Positions 25,301-34,402 of a stretch of 64,000 nt of DNA are shown piece by piece. Numbering within the stretch: position 1 is the first letter of the stretch; each line of letters starts with the position of its first letter. This DNA comes from Megalobrama amblycephala (taxonomy: Eukaryota > Chordata > Actinopteri > Cypriniformes > Xenocyprididae), in contig NC_063049.1 in NCBI RefSeq assembly GCF_018812025.1, positions 5,951,013 through 6,015,012 of the forward strand, given 5' to 3'. A program made the position numbers and the translations under genes. The notes below the pieces were generated by a model. The model made no database searches. It had not been told where the DNA came from and saw nothing but the letters and a program-made list of their open reading frames with translations.

Positions 25301-26304
25301 TGCAAAGTCCTATAGTATAGTATCTTTGTTGCAGGCTGTAAAGTAATATTGAAAGCTTACATTACATGACCACCTCTTAAATCTGCTCCCAGTGTTTACA
25401 ACACAAATACCTTGATACTTTCCGAGCTCTTCAGTCCACAGGCTCTGAGTCCCATAATGCCTCTCATCATGAATAAACACCACACGTGAAGCTCCTGCAT
25501 CATCTGCATTCTGTATCAGCTCCTGATATGATACAGCATAAATATTATCAACAGATACGATGAGATATAAGATGCATACCGTTTGACAATGATGCGATAT
25601 TTAATGCTTTTTTTGCTTACCTTCAATATTTGTCCTCCATCTGGGTACCTTCTCAAAATTTCTTTCAAGTAATCAATGAACGGTGGAGATGTTGCACCAA
25701 ATTTATTTCTGCATTGAACAATGGAAAGTTTATCACAACACATACAGAGCAACTTAAAAGTTCACTGTGTAATAGACTAAATACAAAATCATCTTAATTT
25801 AATTGTTAGTATGCTTGAGATAATTTGTAAAACACATAAATTGTAAAACATAATAGCCTACTCTTTTTTTCATAAACATGCTTTATCTGATGACTCAGTG
25901 TACTTTAACTCTCCACTCCACCATATTAGTTCTGGGCACAAGCATAAAACTGTCACAATGTGGCTGTAATGAGCGCATTATCTCTGAGGAGATAATAAAC
26001 AATAAACAGTCTGTAATAAATCCAAACAAGGAACACTTAGGAGTATCTATAAGAAATATAACACAACCACAATATAACAATGATGATAACAGACAATTGA
26101 ACTAGGGGGAAAAAAGGGCTTAAATACATACAGGTATAATTAACGTAACCAGGAACATGTGAACTCAATCAAAAACCACAGAGACAAACTAACAAAGGGA
26201 ACACAGTCAAACAGGAACATAAACTGAACATAATCGTTACAAAAACATGCAGTGAATAAAACCACATACTTCTTTTTCTTCTTTTGCCTCGATGCTGAAC
26301 TCAT
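2500..26304 (-). CDS. Sacsin-like giant co-chaperone gene (7 coding exons, about 4,236 aa)
   Basis: The spliced model joins 26304-26270, 25708-25621, 25522-25411, 24313-24167, 15032-13604, 13503-13415 and 13310-2500, and all phases match. Sacsin is a huge HSP70/HSP90-type co-chaperone that in mammals acts at mitochondria and on intermediate filaments. Three sacsin repeats with HSP90-like ATPase motifs begin near residues 13, 1335 and 2324. An XPCB-like stretch lies near 3460, a J-domain with HPD near 4019 and a HEPN domain fills roughly 4110-4236. Human sacsin has about 4,579 residues and starts with a ubiquitin-like domain. That domain is absent here; the model starts with a short lysine-rich leader. 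This suggests a fish paralogue rather than the direct sacs orthologue. The family is certain; orthology and the exact start are inferred. Confidence 0.93.
13415..13503 (-). CDS. Sacsin-like exon 6 (89-nt exon)
   Basis: The exon is bounded by TTTGTTTAG acceptor and AAAGA|GTAAG donor. It enters with one base completing an Arg codon and leaves with one base, which fits both neighbours exactly. It encodes [16 protein letters not shown] and then LKKLATK. That resembles the sacsin segment linking the first repeat to the following helical region, whose next exon starts [13 protein letters not shown]. Confidence 0.88.
13604..15032 (-). CDS. Sacsin-like exon 5 (main body of the first sacsin repeat)
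   Basis: The 1,429-nt exon runs from a TTATTTACAG acceptor to a CCAAG|GTAAGG donor. It encodes [15 protein letters not shown], the LFRFPLRNE segment, the [19 protein letters not shown] segment and the TDNRRFIKW motif, in the order known for sacsin repeats. The phase (two bases of an Asp codon at the start) matches the preceding exon, which ends YHIT plus G. Confidence 0.95.
15033..15424. repeat. Intron start with a dispersed repeat (about 15170-15424)
   Basis: After the splice acceptor and an A/T-rich stretch lies sequence mentioning a run of T, then units such as AACTCTTGAAAATTGGCACAC and TATAGCGCCACC. These resemble a repeat widespread in cyprinid introns. No coding signal was found. Confidence 0.4.
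16163..17310. mobile_element. Non-autonomous hAT element (TAGGGCTGAAACGA ends)
   Basis: The left end TAGGGCTGAAACGA and the right end TCGTTTGTTGCAGCCCTA are inverted repeats. They are flanked by CTTGTTAC and CTTTTTAC, an 8-bp target duplication with one mismatch. Eight-base duplications and TAG/CTA-type ends fit hAT transposons. The interior has many ATCGATTA-type blocks and no long transposase frame. It is inserted in the right arm of the long-inverted-repeat element. Confidence 0.85.
17755..17985 (+). pseudogene. DIRS gag-like N-terminal remnant
   Basis: A frame opens with [18 protein letters not shown] and runs 77 codons before closing. Its position upstream of the RT matches the first gene of fish DIRS elements. 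After about 17990 the sequence loses frame and contains an A-run and unrelated sequence, so most of gag and the RT N-terminus are missing. Confidence 0.55.
18421..19825 (+). pseudogene. DIRS reverse transcriptase / RNase H remnant, frameshifted
   Basis: The first segment carries the RT catalytic motif YIDDW (18526-18540) and continues [14 protein letters not shown] one-base shift near 18650 then moves the frame, and the second segment resumes at [10 protein letters not shown]. This second frame holds the RNase H block [10 protein letters not shown] (about 19023) and [16 protein letters not shown], then the C-terminal domain of DIRS polyproteins ([34 protein letters not shown]). The RT fingers region is absent upstream. 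The element cannot make an intact RT. Confidence 0.85.
19836..22164 (+). pseudogene. DIRS tyrosine recombinase, split by a hAT insertion
   Basis: The N-terminal SAM-like core-binding part (19836-20168) includes [13 protein letters not shown] and [18 protein letters not shown]. The catalytic part (21519-22164) has an Arg in [10 protein letters not shown], the HSTR motif at 22009-22020 and the nucleophile Tyr at 22117-22119 in KLYELDLG. The two parts are separated by a 1,342-bp hAT flanked by the duplicated octamer ATTGTATT. The frames on the two sides are compatible, so the hAT landed in an open frame. Confidence 0.85.
20169..21510. mobile_element. Non-autonomous hAT element inside the DIRS recombinase gene
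   Basis: The ends are TAGGGATGGGTACC and GATACCCATCCCTA, inverted with one mismatch. Perfect 8-bp target duplications ATTGTATT lie at 20161-20168 and 21511-21518. Subterminal sequence repeats TACCG and ATCGATAAG blocks. The interior holds only short frames, so it would need a transposase supplied by another copy. Confidence 0.93.
22707..23125. other. Intronic, no gene seen
   Basis: This holds sequence related to the flanks of the long-inverted-repeat family (GACCATGCGCTTAGATCATT, ATAGGGCCC), then unassigned A/T-rich intron. Confidence 0.4.
23126..24020. mobile_element. Non-autonomous hAT element with GTGGAATA target duplication
   Basis: The ends TAGGACTGAGCGATA and GTATCACCCAGCCCTA are imperfect inverted repeats. 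They are flanked by identical octamers GTGGAATA at 23118-23125 and 24021-24028. The 895-bp interior is A/T-rich with no transposase. The perfect octamer indicates that the insertion is relatively young compared with its neighbours. Confidence 0.92.
24167..24313 (-). CDS. Sacsin-like exon 4 (ATP-binding loop of first repeat)
   Basis: The exon runs from CTGGCAG acceptor to TTACAG|GTGAAG donor. It encodes [17 protein letters not shown], then [15 protein letters not shown]. The GxFGxGFNSVYH block is the glycine-rich ATP-lid motif of sacsin's HSP90-like fold. The 9.1-kb intron downstream holds the nested transposon stack. Confidence 0.95.
24772..25190. repeat. Intronic dispersed repeat with a CA microsatellite
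   Basis: The block starts CACTGTAAAGCTGAATAAG and contains several AAGTTT/TTAACTTA-type units, resembling a repeat common in fish introns. A CA run lies at 25019-25039. Its limits are uncertain. Confidence 0.35.
25411..25522 (-). CDS. Sacsin-like exon 3 (N-box of first repeat)
   Basis: The 112-nt exon runs from ATATCAG acceptor to ATCAAG|GTATTT donor. It encodes [20 protein letters not shown] and [11 protein letters not shown]. The [10 protein letters not shown] block holds the metal-binding Asn and the Asp of the GHKL/HSP90-type ATP site. Confidence 0.95.
25621..25708 (-). CDS. Sacsin-like exon 2
   Basis: The 88-nt exon runs from TTCAATGCAG acceptor to TTGAAG|GTAAGC donor. It encodes [16 protein letters not shown] and [11 protein letters not shown], the opening helix of the first sacsin repeat. 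It joins in phase with the lysine-rich first coding exon. Confidence 0.93.
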
Positions 26305-26323
26305 CGTGCTTCTTTACATTCTC
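26270..26323 (-). CDS. Sacsin-like exon 1 (start codon and lysine-rich leader)
   Basis: The exon starts after ACCACACAG (26332-26324), carries 19 bases of 5' UTR, then ATG at 26304-26302, and ends AAGAA|GTATGT. It encodes [11 protein letters not shown] plus two bases, in phase with the next exon. The ATG context is ACGATGA. In the sacsin reference a ubiquitin-like domain precedes this point. I found none in the 1.2 kb upstream, so the short leader is my preferred start, though an unseen upstream exon is possible. Confidence 0.72.
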
Positions 26324-26757
26324 CTGTGTGGTTAAAAATGAAAACTGTTTAAAAACAATTAACTTCCAAATTCTCAAAAGAAGCCTTTTTTGAACAGTTA
26401 TTCCGTGGTAATTGTTGTAATAATATTGTAAATGTAATCATCTTTTTTTTTTCATACATGTTCATGAGTCCTTTGATTGTCCTGGGCTGTGTTTCCCAAA
26501 AGCATTGTAAGGCTAAGTTTATCTTAGAACCATTGCCACCAATGGTCTCTACGTCAACTTATGCATATGCTTTTGAGAAATGCAGCCCTGAGCAGTTAAA
26601 CTGCACACTGTTCTGTAGAAAAATCCTACAGCTCCTGCACATTTTTTGATTATCCGCAGCATTTTGTGATTATTTGCCAATTACAGAGCCAATGGGTGGA
26701 GCTTGACGTCCAGCTCCCTCTCTCTGGACATAATCAGTGGAGCTAGATTGTCTTTGT

Positions 26758-26947
26758 CAGGGGTGGGGAACGTTGATCCTGGAGGGCCATTGTCCTGCAG
26801 AGTTTAGCTCCAACCCTAATTAAACACACCTGAAGTTGATCAAAATCTTCACGATTACTAAAGTTACAGGCAGGTGAGTGTTTTTTCAGGGCTGGAGTGA
26901 AACTCTGTAGGACAATGGCCCTCCGGGATCAACGTTCCCCACCCCTG
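26758..26947. mobile_element. Palindromic hAT-type MITE (CAGGGGTGGGGAACGTTGATC ends)
   Basis: The 190-bp element has inverted arms of about 65 bases with ends CAGGGGTGGGGAACG and CGTTCCCCACCCCTG. Flanking octamers GTCTTTGT and GTCTATGT differ at one base. It belongs to a CAGGGGT family also seen at 34403-34560 and 50906-51849, and lies in the intron before the first sacsin-like coding exon. Confidence 0.88.
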
Positions 26948-27537
26948 GTCTATGTACACCCTAAGCTCCACCCCTTAGATCCACAGAGGTCAAGCTCCAC
27001 CCATTTGGTTCTGTGCCACTTGCAGACACACATTATTCAAATCATATTTTAGTATTTTAGATCTCCTCGTTCTGAACAACTTTGCCTCAAGAACCAGTGT
27101 AGTCATTCAAAGTTTTAAATATTTTAAATTATTAAAAAAAAAGTGGGTGGGGGGTGGGGGGGGGATGCAAACTAGTTTTTCTCAGCAAAACCAGTAGTAC
27201 AAAGTAGTTATATTTCAATGGTAAATTAGCCTACCTGAAATTGCTGAAAAATAGTCATTTTAATCTCTGATTAAGGTGCTTACATGCTTGCAAATGCATA
27301 ATATTTCTATTAAAATATTAAAATAATGTAACATAAGAACAATTATGGACTACATTTTAAAAAATCGTATGTAAAAAAGCTTATTCATGTGTGCTAAATA
27401 ATAAAAAAATGCCATTTTTATGATCCCTCTTTTTAAAATAAAAATACATTTATGCTATATTAATATTATATTATATTAATAATCTTCAAAAACTTAGTAG
27501 GCCTAGTCTTTTTTTTCTGCAGGCGGTTATCTCCTAC
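26948..27537. other. Intron 1 of the sacsin-like gene, A/T-rich
   Basis: Homopolymer runs (A near 27133, G near 27150-27163) and A/T-rich sequence only. No gene seen. Confidence 0.5.
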
Positions 27538-27650
27538 CTTCAGTGGTCCTGATGTGGTCCTGGTGCTCCTCTTCTCGAACCCAGAGCAGAGTGAAATCAG
27601 CGACCAGAAAGAGACTGATAAATGCTCACTGATTCTCTAGGTTTCTGTTC
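27538..27650 (-). other. Probable 5' UTR exon of the sacsin-like gene
   Basis: On the minus strand a strong donor, CTGAAG|GTAGGAG, ends at 27538. The G/A-rich sequence before it has no useful ATG frame. The acceptor at 26324 of the first coding exon has 5' UTR bases before the ATG, so an upstream non-coding exon is required somewhere, and this is the best candidate. The upstream edge is a guess. Confidence 0.5.
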
Positions 27651-27669
27651 ACTAGAACGATCCTGTTTA

Positions 27670-27683
27670 GCGAAAACGAAACT
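27670..27683 (-). promoter_or_regulatory. ISRE-like site AGTTTCGTTTTCGC
   Basis: On the minus strand this matches the interferon-stimulated response element consensus AGTTTCNNTTTCNC at every defined position. It lies about 130 bases upstream of the presumed first-exon donor of the sacsin-like gene, a normal position for a functional ISRE. Activity is inferred, not shown. Confidence 0.6.
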
Positions 27684-28269
27684 TACACTCCGCATTCACT
27701 CATAGTTCAATGAATGAGTTGTCAAATAAACCAGTTTTCACACAAAAAAACGTAACTGTTAACTTTAACGTAAACTGTTGCAAACCAAAAACAGGAATAA
27801 TTGAAACCCGAGGTTAATCTGTGGTTACCATGGTTTAACTACTTTTTTTTTTTTTTTTTGGCTGAATAGTAAAGAGCAGGGGGAAAAAAAACTATGAACA
27901 GGCCTATAGTTATTACTCTTTAAAAATGGTTGAAGGAGATCCCTTTTTATGATTTAAATGAATTACTGTAATAAATGTAACATGCTGTAATCCGTATTTA
28001 CCCTAAGGGATTTATAACTACATAAGTAAACATAATTATAATAGGCTACTTTTATTTTGATAGCATGGAGCCAGGCTTCTTTCTGTATGGCTTCCACCTC
28101 GAAAGCGAGAAACTGATTTCCCTTTGTTTACAGGATAATATCGCTGTCGAGTCGTGTGATTTTCGCCCAAAACCTGAAAATGCATCACATAGCGCCATTC
28201 TACATCACTGTCCGTTCATCTGTGGTGAATTACATTATCTAACCACACGGACAATCTGATGCGACTCTC

Positions 28270-28438
28270 ATGCTCTGAATAATGTAACGAGCTTGGAGAG
28301 ATCCCTGAAAGCTTCAGCCTGGGTTGTGTGATGTTCTGGGCGGAACCGCTGCTGAAAGCGCGAGTCTGCATGTTTGCATTCGTTGCTCTGGATGTTGCAT
28401 ATTGACGAACAGGGTGAACGCAAGAAATGAGGAAATCT
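28270..28438 (+). other. Candidate 5' exon of the zinc-finger gene
   Basis: A good donor, AAATCT|GTAAGTAG, ends at 28438. The sequence before it includes ATGAGGAAATCT, which would read in phase into the zinc-finger frame if spliced to the CTCAG acceptor at 30230. It lies only about 0.6-0.8 kb from the opposing sacsin-like first exon. Evidence is splice signals and phase only. Confidence 0.35.
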
Positions 28439-29189
28439 GTAAGTAGATCAGTCCTAAAGAAAGCTTTTCCCCTTGCGTAAGTCATGTTTGCTTGTCTGAA
28501 TACACTTCACTTGTGTACAATGTCACTTCACTTATACAACATTGAGTTGCACACAGCTACAGCTCGCCCAGTCAGATAGCGGACATACTCAGCTTGTTTG
28601 CTTTTGTTTCATTTTGGATGATGACAGTCGCGGTCCTCGAGGCAGTTTCCTGGAAGGGAATGTGTAAAATGTTGCTCAAACCTGCTGTCCTCAACCATAA
28701 ACTGTAGGCTAAATATGTTTTTTAGACCTTTAACATGGTCTGGTTTTGCTATAGATGATATATTAAAATATGTATAACGCCTTATAATCTTTCCATTCAG
28801 ACATATTTCCAAACATTTAAATGGAGATGCTCATCTAGGCTACTATGTGTAGAGGAAATTAATTATCCCCTCTTTTATTAAGTAATTTATTAAAGTATTT
28901 TGGATACATATTAAATAAGAAAGTCTATATAGTATAATACATTCTGCTGCCATTGGCAACACACAGACCTTGAGTTGTGACGTCAAAGGAAGCAGAAAAG
29001 GAAATATAAGTCACACTTTTAAGAGCCCTTCATAAAATTCAGCCACTGGTTAAAAAAGAAAGAAAGAAAGAAATCTGCTATATGATGAAATATTTGCAGT
29101 TTAAATAGGAAAAACCATAATGCAGAGGTACCAAAACTTAACACAAGCTGATTGGTTGGAAAGATTTTGTCATTAATATCCACCAGCTA
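28439..29189. other. Presumed intron, no gene seen
   Basis: Unassigned sequence with a short AAAG run near 29055-29072. Confidence 0.4.
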
Positions 29190-29612
29190 ACAAAAATATG
29201 TCCTAAGAAAGTTATTTACTAACATTCCCATTAAGTTATGAAAACGTTATTTCTTAATGTTCTCTGAATGTTCAAAACATCCAGTTTTTTAAATGTTTTA
29301 TAAACAGTTTTTCTTGGTTATGCGAACATTAAGAGAACATTCTATTTCAGAATTTTGCAAGCAATGTTACTTTTGAATGTTCTCTGAACATTCCGAAACA
29401 AATAGTAGCTAACGTTTAAATTTTTTTAACCAAAACCTTTTAGAAGAAACGTTCCATGAATGAAAATGTTTTTGTGCTTACATTTTGAGAACATTATTAA
29501 ACACCAGATAACTTTGAACAAACATTTTAATAACTTTATTGGAAGAACGTTTGCTCATAACTTTGAGGGAACATTGCCACAACATTAACCAGAGTTCTGA
29601 GAACGTTTCCTG
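29190..29612. repeat. Degenerate AACATT/AACGTT array
   Basis: About a dozen spaced units of the types GAACATTC, AACGTTTC and AACATTAAGAGAACATT occur. It resembles the array at 1-290, and both are rich in short self-complementary cores. Confidence 0.45.
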
Positions 29613-30111
29613 TTAAGCCCAAAGTATAGTTCACTTTTTACGCGTACGCGAGGGTCAGCGTACAGTGCGTGTGACGCGAATTTCGTCATCAGAAGAGTAC
29701 GCACGTACTGTATGCGCACCTCTGGATTTTTGGAGCCGCGCCTACTTGAAGGCGCAGGTTGCAAAGGTGCATTTAATTTTTATTGCAGTAAATAGTTTAT
29801 CCACAAGGTGGCAACCATGCCCTGGGGGTGTCGATTCACAAGGTAGTCAAAGAAAACCTGCACAAACAGAACAGACAGGAATGCATGCAAGCTACAGCGA
29901 CAATGGAGACCTACATAGAGGAGAGATTGTGTGAATAAGTTAGAAAGTACCTCAACTCTAGCATGAAAGAATACAAAGATGTTTACATGGGTTGTAACAC
30001 GTGGAGAGAGATTGCTTAAAACTGCGTATGCGTACGAGTCAAGTAAACTTTGCAAGGCTGTGTGTTGAACTCTAGCGTACGTGTTAAAAACGTATTATAC
30101 CCAGGGCTTAA
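29613..30111. mobile_element. PIF/Harbinger-like element, internally deleted
   Basis: The ends TTAAGCCCAAAGTATAG and the inverse of CTATA-type GTATAATACGTTTTTAAC pair over about 37 bases with mismatches, and TTAA lies at both edges (29613-29616 and 30108-30111). The interior keeps part of a MADF/SANT-like coding region typical of the second Harbinger protein. No DDE transposase remains. Confidence 0.65.
29903..30018 (+). pseudogene. MADF/Myb-like DNA-binding domain remnant of Harbinger
   Basis: The frame reads METYIEERLCE, a stop, VRKYLNSSMKEYKDVYMG and CNTWREIA, then ends. The order (acidic start, VRKYxxL, SMKEYKD, WREIA) matches the MADF-type domain of Harbinger-associated Myb-like proteins. 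The in-frame TAA and the truncation show that it is dead. Confidence 0.6.
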
Positions 30112-30234
30112 GCTGGAATATTCCACTGTGATTGCTTATGCAGGAAAAGGCTGTTTTTCTTTTCAATTACACCTGAAATCATTTTTGAACTCACTGCATA
30201 ATCAGCCAAATAATATGATTTGATAACTCAGGCA

Positions 30235-31230
30235 ATGTTTTTGTCATTAGGTGTGATGGACATTTGGTCAGCTCTGGGTTTTGAATCATCCAACATGTCC
30301 CACTCGTCCAAGCCTCGATCTCACCCTTGCGGCCTGTGTGACAAATCTTTTACCCAGATATCCATGCTCACCAAACACCAGAGAATGCATAAACGCAGCC
30401 ACGCCGGGGAGAAGCCTCACACCTGCCGGATTTGCTCCAAGACCTTCATCTCTTCGGCCCATCTGGCACTGCACATGCGATCGCACACTGGAGAGAGGAA
30501 GTACAAATGCAGCGTATGCTCCAAAATGTTCATGCAGTCGTCCCAACTCATGCGCCACAAGACCATCCACACCGGCGAGAAACCCTTCAAATGCCCAGAC
30601 TGCAACAAGTGCTTTGGCCGTGCCTCACACCTGAAAACCCATCGCAGGCTCCACACCGGCGAGAAGCCCTTCAAATGCACACTGTGCGATAGGGCTTTTA
30701 CTCAAAAGGCCGGACTTATCATCCACCTGCGCTTGCACACAGGGGAGCGCCCTTTTAAGTGTGACAAGTGTGGGAAGGCCTTCCGCACATCAGCCCACCT
30801 GCTTAACCATCAGGCTTTGGAGTTGGGTGAGGGCAGGTACGTCTGTGCCACATGTCAGAAGGGCTTCAGGTCGGTGTCCATGCTGAAACAGCACGAGAAA
30901 AGCCACCAGGGCAGCGGGACGCTCTGTTGCAGCGTGTGCTCGGGGGCCTTCGCTCAGTCCTCTTATCTGCAGCTCAAACTGCACTTACACAACGGAGAGC
31001 AGCTCTTCCACTGCAAGGTGTGCAACAAAATATTCGTCAAGATGTCCACCTTTGAGAAACACTGCAAAAAACATCTGATGGAGATGGACGAAGGTGAGGA
31101 CGACACCGTAAAAGAGGAAGATCCCCCATTTGAGCTGCACACGGCTGCATCCCCGACACCGTCGACATCAGAAGTCAACACACGATCCAAAACAAGAGCC
31201 AAAATTAAGAGTACAATGGACAACTCGTAA
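30235..31230 (+). CDS. C2H2 zinc-finger protein, nine fingers
   Basis: The frame encodes 331 residues from ATG 30235, or 324 from the better-placed ATG at 30256 (MDIWSALGF). Nine C2H2 units follow. Five of the first six are canonical CX2CX12HX3H, several joined by HTGEKPF or HTGERPF linkers, which indicates sequence-specific DNA binding in the nucleus. Finger 6 ends HQALE, so its last His is missing. Finger 8 has Lys in place of the first His (LQLKLHLH). Finger 9 is intact. The tail is acidic, then Ser/Thr-rich ([18 protein letters not shown]). No KRAB, SCAN or BTB domain is seen. An acceptor TGATAACTCAG at 30230 supports upstream exons. No specific orthologue is claimed. Confidence 0.85.
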   Translation: MFLSLGVMDIWSALGFESSNMSHSSKPRSHPCGLCDKSFTQISMLTKHQRMHKRSHAGEKPHTCRICSKTFISSAHLALHMRSHTGERKYKCSVCSKMFMQSSQLMRHKTIHTGEKPFKCPDCNKCFGRASHLKTHRRLHTGEKPFKCTLCDRAFTQKAGLIIHLRLHTGERPFKCDKCGKAFRTSAHLLNHQALELGEGRYVCATCQKGFRSVSMLKQHEKSHQGSGTLCCSVCSGAFAQSSYLQLKLHLHNGEQLFHCKVCNKIFVKMSTFEKHCKKHLMEMDEGEDDTVKEEDPPFELHTAASPTPSTSEVNTRSKTRAKIKSTMDNS

Positions 31231-31339
31231 TAATGGACTGACTTGGAAAACTAGTCTTGATGTTGTTTTGGGCTCCACTAGAACAGGTTTTCATGTCATG
31301 ATTATTTTCCTCATATTCTCCATTGTTGCAGCTCCTCTC

Positions 31340-31755
31340 TTCCCAGTCTGTCAGTAACGCTCTGTTTAGTTCCTGTCTCTATGAAGCCCCTCCTTCTGAA
31401 AAGCACAAAGTGCTCTGATTGGTCGGCTGGAGCAGTGTGTTGTGATTGGTCAAGCACATTGAGCGTGTTTGGGAAATGTCCCACCCCTTACCATAACCGC
31501 CAGTTTCAAAACACTACTAACTAACTCAACCAGAGTTTATTTCAGGACGGGAATTATTTAAATGAGAAATATTGTGACGTGTTTGTTCCCGGAAGAAACC
31601 TCAAGACTACAGTGGAGGAGTTTCAGGGAGTTCAGAAACACTGACACTGATATAGAGAAGAACTCCTGCTGGAGGGACTTTGCAGAGCTTCTTCATGCTC
31701 AAACAGCAGCATTACACACTAAAGAAAGATGAACATGGACATAAAACATAATAGA
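31340..31755. repeat. Dispersed fish repeat downstream of the zinc-finger gene
   Basis: It contains two TGATTGGTC units (near 31417 and 31445), CAAACAGCAGCATTACACAC and the end CATAATAGAACCCCTTTAAC, a combination typical of a non-autonomous element common in cyprinids. Boundaries are approximate. Confidence 0.4.
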
Positions 31756-32187
31756 ACCCCTTTAACAATGTCCTACTGTATTTATGATTTATGATATAAA
31801 TGATGCCTTCATTTGCTTGTATTTATGAACATCTCTGCACACATATAGACCTATGGATCATGTGCAACTGTACCAACACTTGTCTTTGCAGAGCTTTTTA
31901 CACTTAATCTAATTAGTTTTTTATCTCTTCATACTTATCAGAAAACACTATATCTTCTCAGCTTTGAAGATATTAATATGTGTGCCATGCAGAATCGAAC
32001 TGAGCTTGTCTTTTAAATTCCTATTCTATTCCCTCATATTTAATTCTTTGAATTTGAAATGGGGTGGCAAACAGATGTACCTAAATATTTGTATTTATTT
32101 TAAATATCGTAAGTTTTGTGAACCTTTTTATGTTGAATTTTACTGCATTACAAATCTGTCATCTTGTCACCGTTTTAAATTAATTAA

Positions 32188-32901
32188 AGGATTAGTTCAC
32201 TTTCAAATGAAAATTAGCCCAAGTTTTACTCGCCATCAAGCCATCCTAGGTGTATATGACTCTCTTCTTTCTGATGAACACAATATGAGTTATATTAATA
32301 AATATCCTGACGCATCCGAGCTTTATAATGGCAGTGAACGGGATTAAAGAGTATGAGCTGAAGAAAGTGCTTCAGTCCACATCCATCCATCATAAACATA
32401 CTCCACACAGCTCCAGGTGGTTCATAAAGACCTTCTGAAGCAACGCGATACATTTGTGTAAAAAATATCCATATTTAACAAGTTATAATGTAAAATATCT
32501 AGCTTCCGCCAGACCGCCTTTTGTAGTCAACTTATAAAGAAAGTGTAATGCCTCTCGCAGTTCAAAACGCTTACGCTACCTATTCAACTTACGGAAAAAG
32601 CTAACTGACACAATGCAAGTTAACGCTTTCTTCATAACTTGAATATGGATTTTTTTTTACACAAACGCATCACTTCACTTCAGAAGGCCTTTATTATCCC
32701 CCCCGAACCATGAGGAGTACATTTATGATGGATGGAGGCACTTTATTGAGCTTCATTATAAAGCTTGAATGTGTCAGGATATTTATTAATATAACTCTGA
32801 TTGTGTTCATCAGAAAGAAGAAAGTCATAAACACCTAGGATGACTTGATAGGTGAGTAAAGTTTGGGCTAATTTTCATTTGAAAGTGAACTAATCCTTTA
32901 A
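32188..32901. mobile_element. TTAA-flanked palindromic MITE (AGGATTAGTTCACTTTC ends)
   Basis: Arms of about 160 bases at the two ends are near-perfect inverted copies, starting AGGATTAGTTCACTTTCAAA at 32188 and ending with its reverse at 32897. TTAA flanks both ends (32184-32187 and 32898-32901). TTAA targets fit Kolobok or piggyBac-type transposons. No coding sequence. Confidence 0.85.
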
Positions 32902-34402
32902 ATGGCCATTTTGATTCAAATTCCAACTCAAACTAAACTGGAACCAATTCTTCAGTTCTGAATTTTGCACAATCCTGATTAATACTAAAACTTACTACTA
33001 TACATACTACATCTAAAAATGCAGACAAATGTAAAAGAATTGAGACCTGTTTAAAACCTGCACCCACAGAAAGATCTGTAGGCCTTTCAATTCGGTGGAA
33101 ACCTTTCTTTTGTTACATTTTACATATTGACACTCCTGGAGTGGCTATTTATTTATTTTATTTTCCTTTTTTAATACTAAGATTGTGATAGTCTTGTAAA
33201 AGCCTGACTTCATTAAATGCTTAAAACCATTCCTTAGATTTCTGTAGAGAAATCAAAATCAGCACAGAAAATTTGGATAAACATCCCATCTGGGCCTAGT
33301 CATATTGCACAATGCACATCTCAGATTTCATAATGCACAAGGTTAAATCTGAAGAGAATATAGCAAAACGGCAATATGATTTGTGTGTAATTTCAAAGAG
33401 CCCAAGGTAGGTATTATTGACAATGGGCTGTTGAATTAATATATAATATGCAGTCAGCTGGTTTCATTCCACAGACAAATACAGAGAAACTCGCAATACT
33501 TAAATGCTTTGTCAATTTATGCAGTTATCATGTCCTCAAGTCTGACAGTGAACAATGCTGTTGATTGGATCACTTGTGTTAATACTGTACATTTTTATTT
33601 ATTTATTTTGTTTTAAATGTAAAATATTGCTAAAAAATGAATTTGATTTGCTGTTAAATTTATATTAGATGATCGTGTTGTTATAGAGCAACACAAGACA
33701 ACATCTGTGATGGACATCAGTCTGGGCTCAGCAGAACCTGAGCTGGGAATGTGTTTGTGCAAACATTTGGCTCCTGTGACCAAATCACAACCAGTGTTCT
33801 ATTGCTTTAAACAGAGAATTAAAAATGTATGTAAAAGTGTTTACTGTCATTTTTTTATCACAACACATGGAATTTTCGGAAGCTACTTTTTGGAGTAAGT
33901 TTAATGACGAGTATTTTTTACTCTCACTCTAATGAGAAAAATGTTAACATGCGCAGTGTATTCTAAGGGCATCATTTAAACATTTGCAAAAATGACATTG
34001 CTTATCATTGGGTACAAAAAAAAAAAAGAGTGTTAGTGCACTAATAATGTTATTGCTTTATAGCATCACTAGAGGGCGCTGTTTGGCTAGTAATGAGGAG
34101 AGAGGTTATTGGCCCTTGTTTATTTGGGACATGCTCTCTCTGCTGCGCTCAGGTTAAATTGGGTTGTGGTGTTCTTGTGGTTTCTCCAGTGCTCTAGGGT
34201 ATTGTTTTTGCTTATTAAAGCTGTTGCAAGACTGACCTTTATTTCACCTTGATTGAACCAACCCATGACAAAAGTGTTACCAATTACACTTGTGTTATCT
34301 GTTCACTCCAATGTTGTTCCAAATCCAGTTGCTTCTGTCTTTCATTAAAAACAACAGGGTTTTTTGAATAAAATGCAAATAAAGTCATATGGCTTTATAT
34401 AT
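32902..34402. other. No gene seen
   Basis: A/T-rich sequence with a poly(A) run at 34016-34027. A block near 34060-34250 (CACTAGAGGGCGCTG, TTATTAAAGCTGTTG) resembles an LTR fragment, but no ends could be defined. Confidence 0.35.

Noticed and set aside
29665..29934. 89-codon frame in the Harbinger element
   Set aside because: The homologous MADF-like reading is in another frame, so this one is chance.
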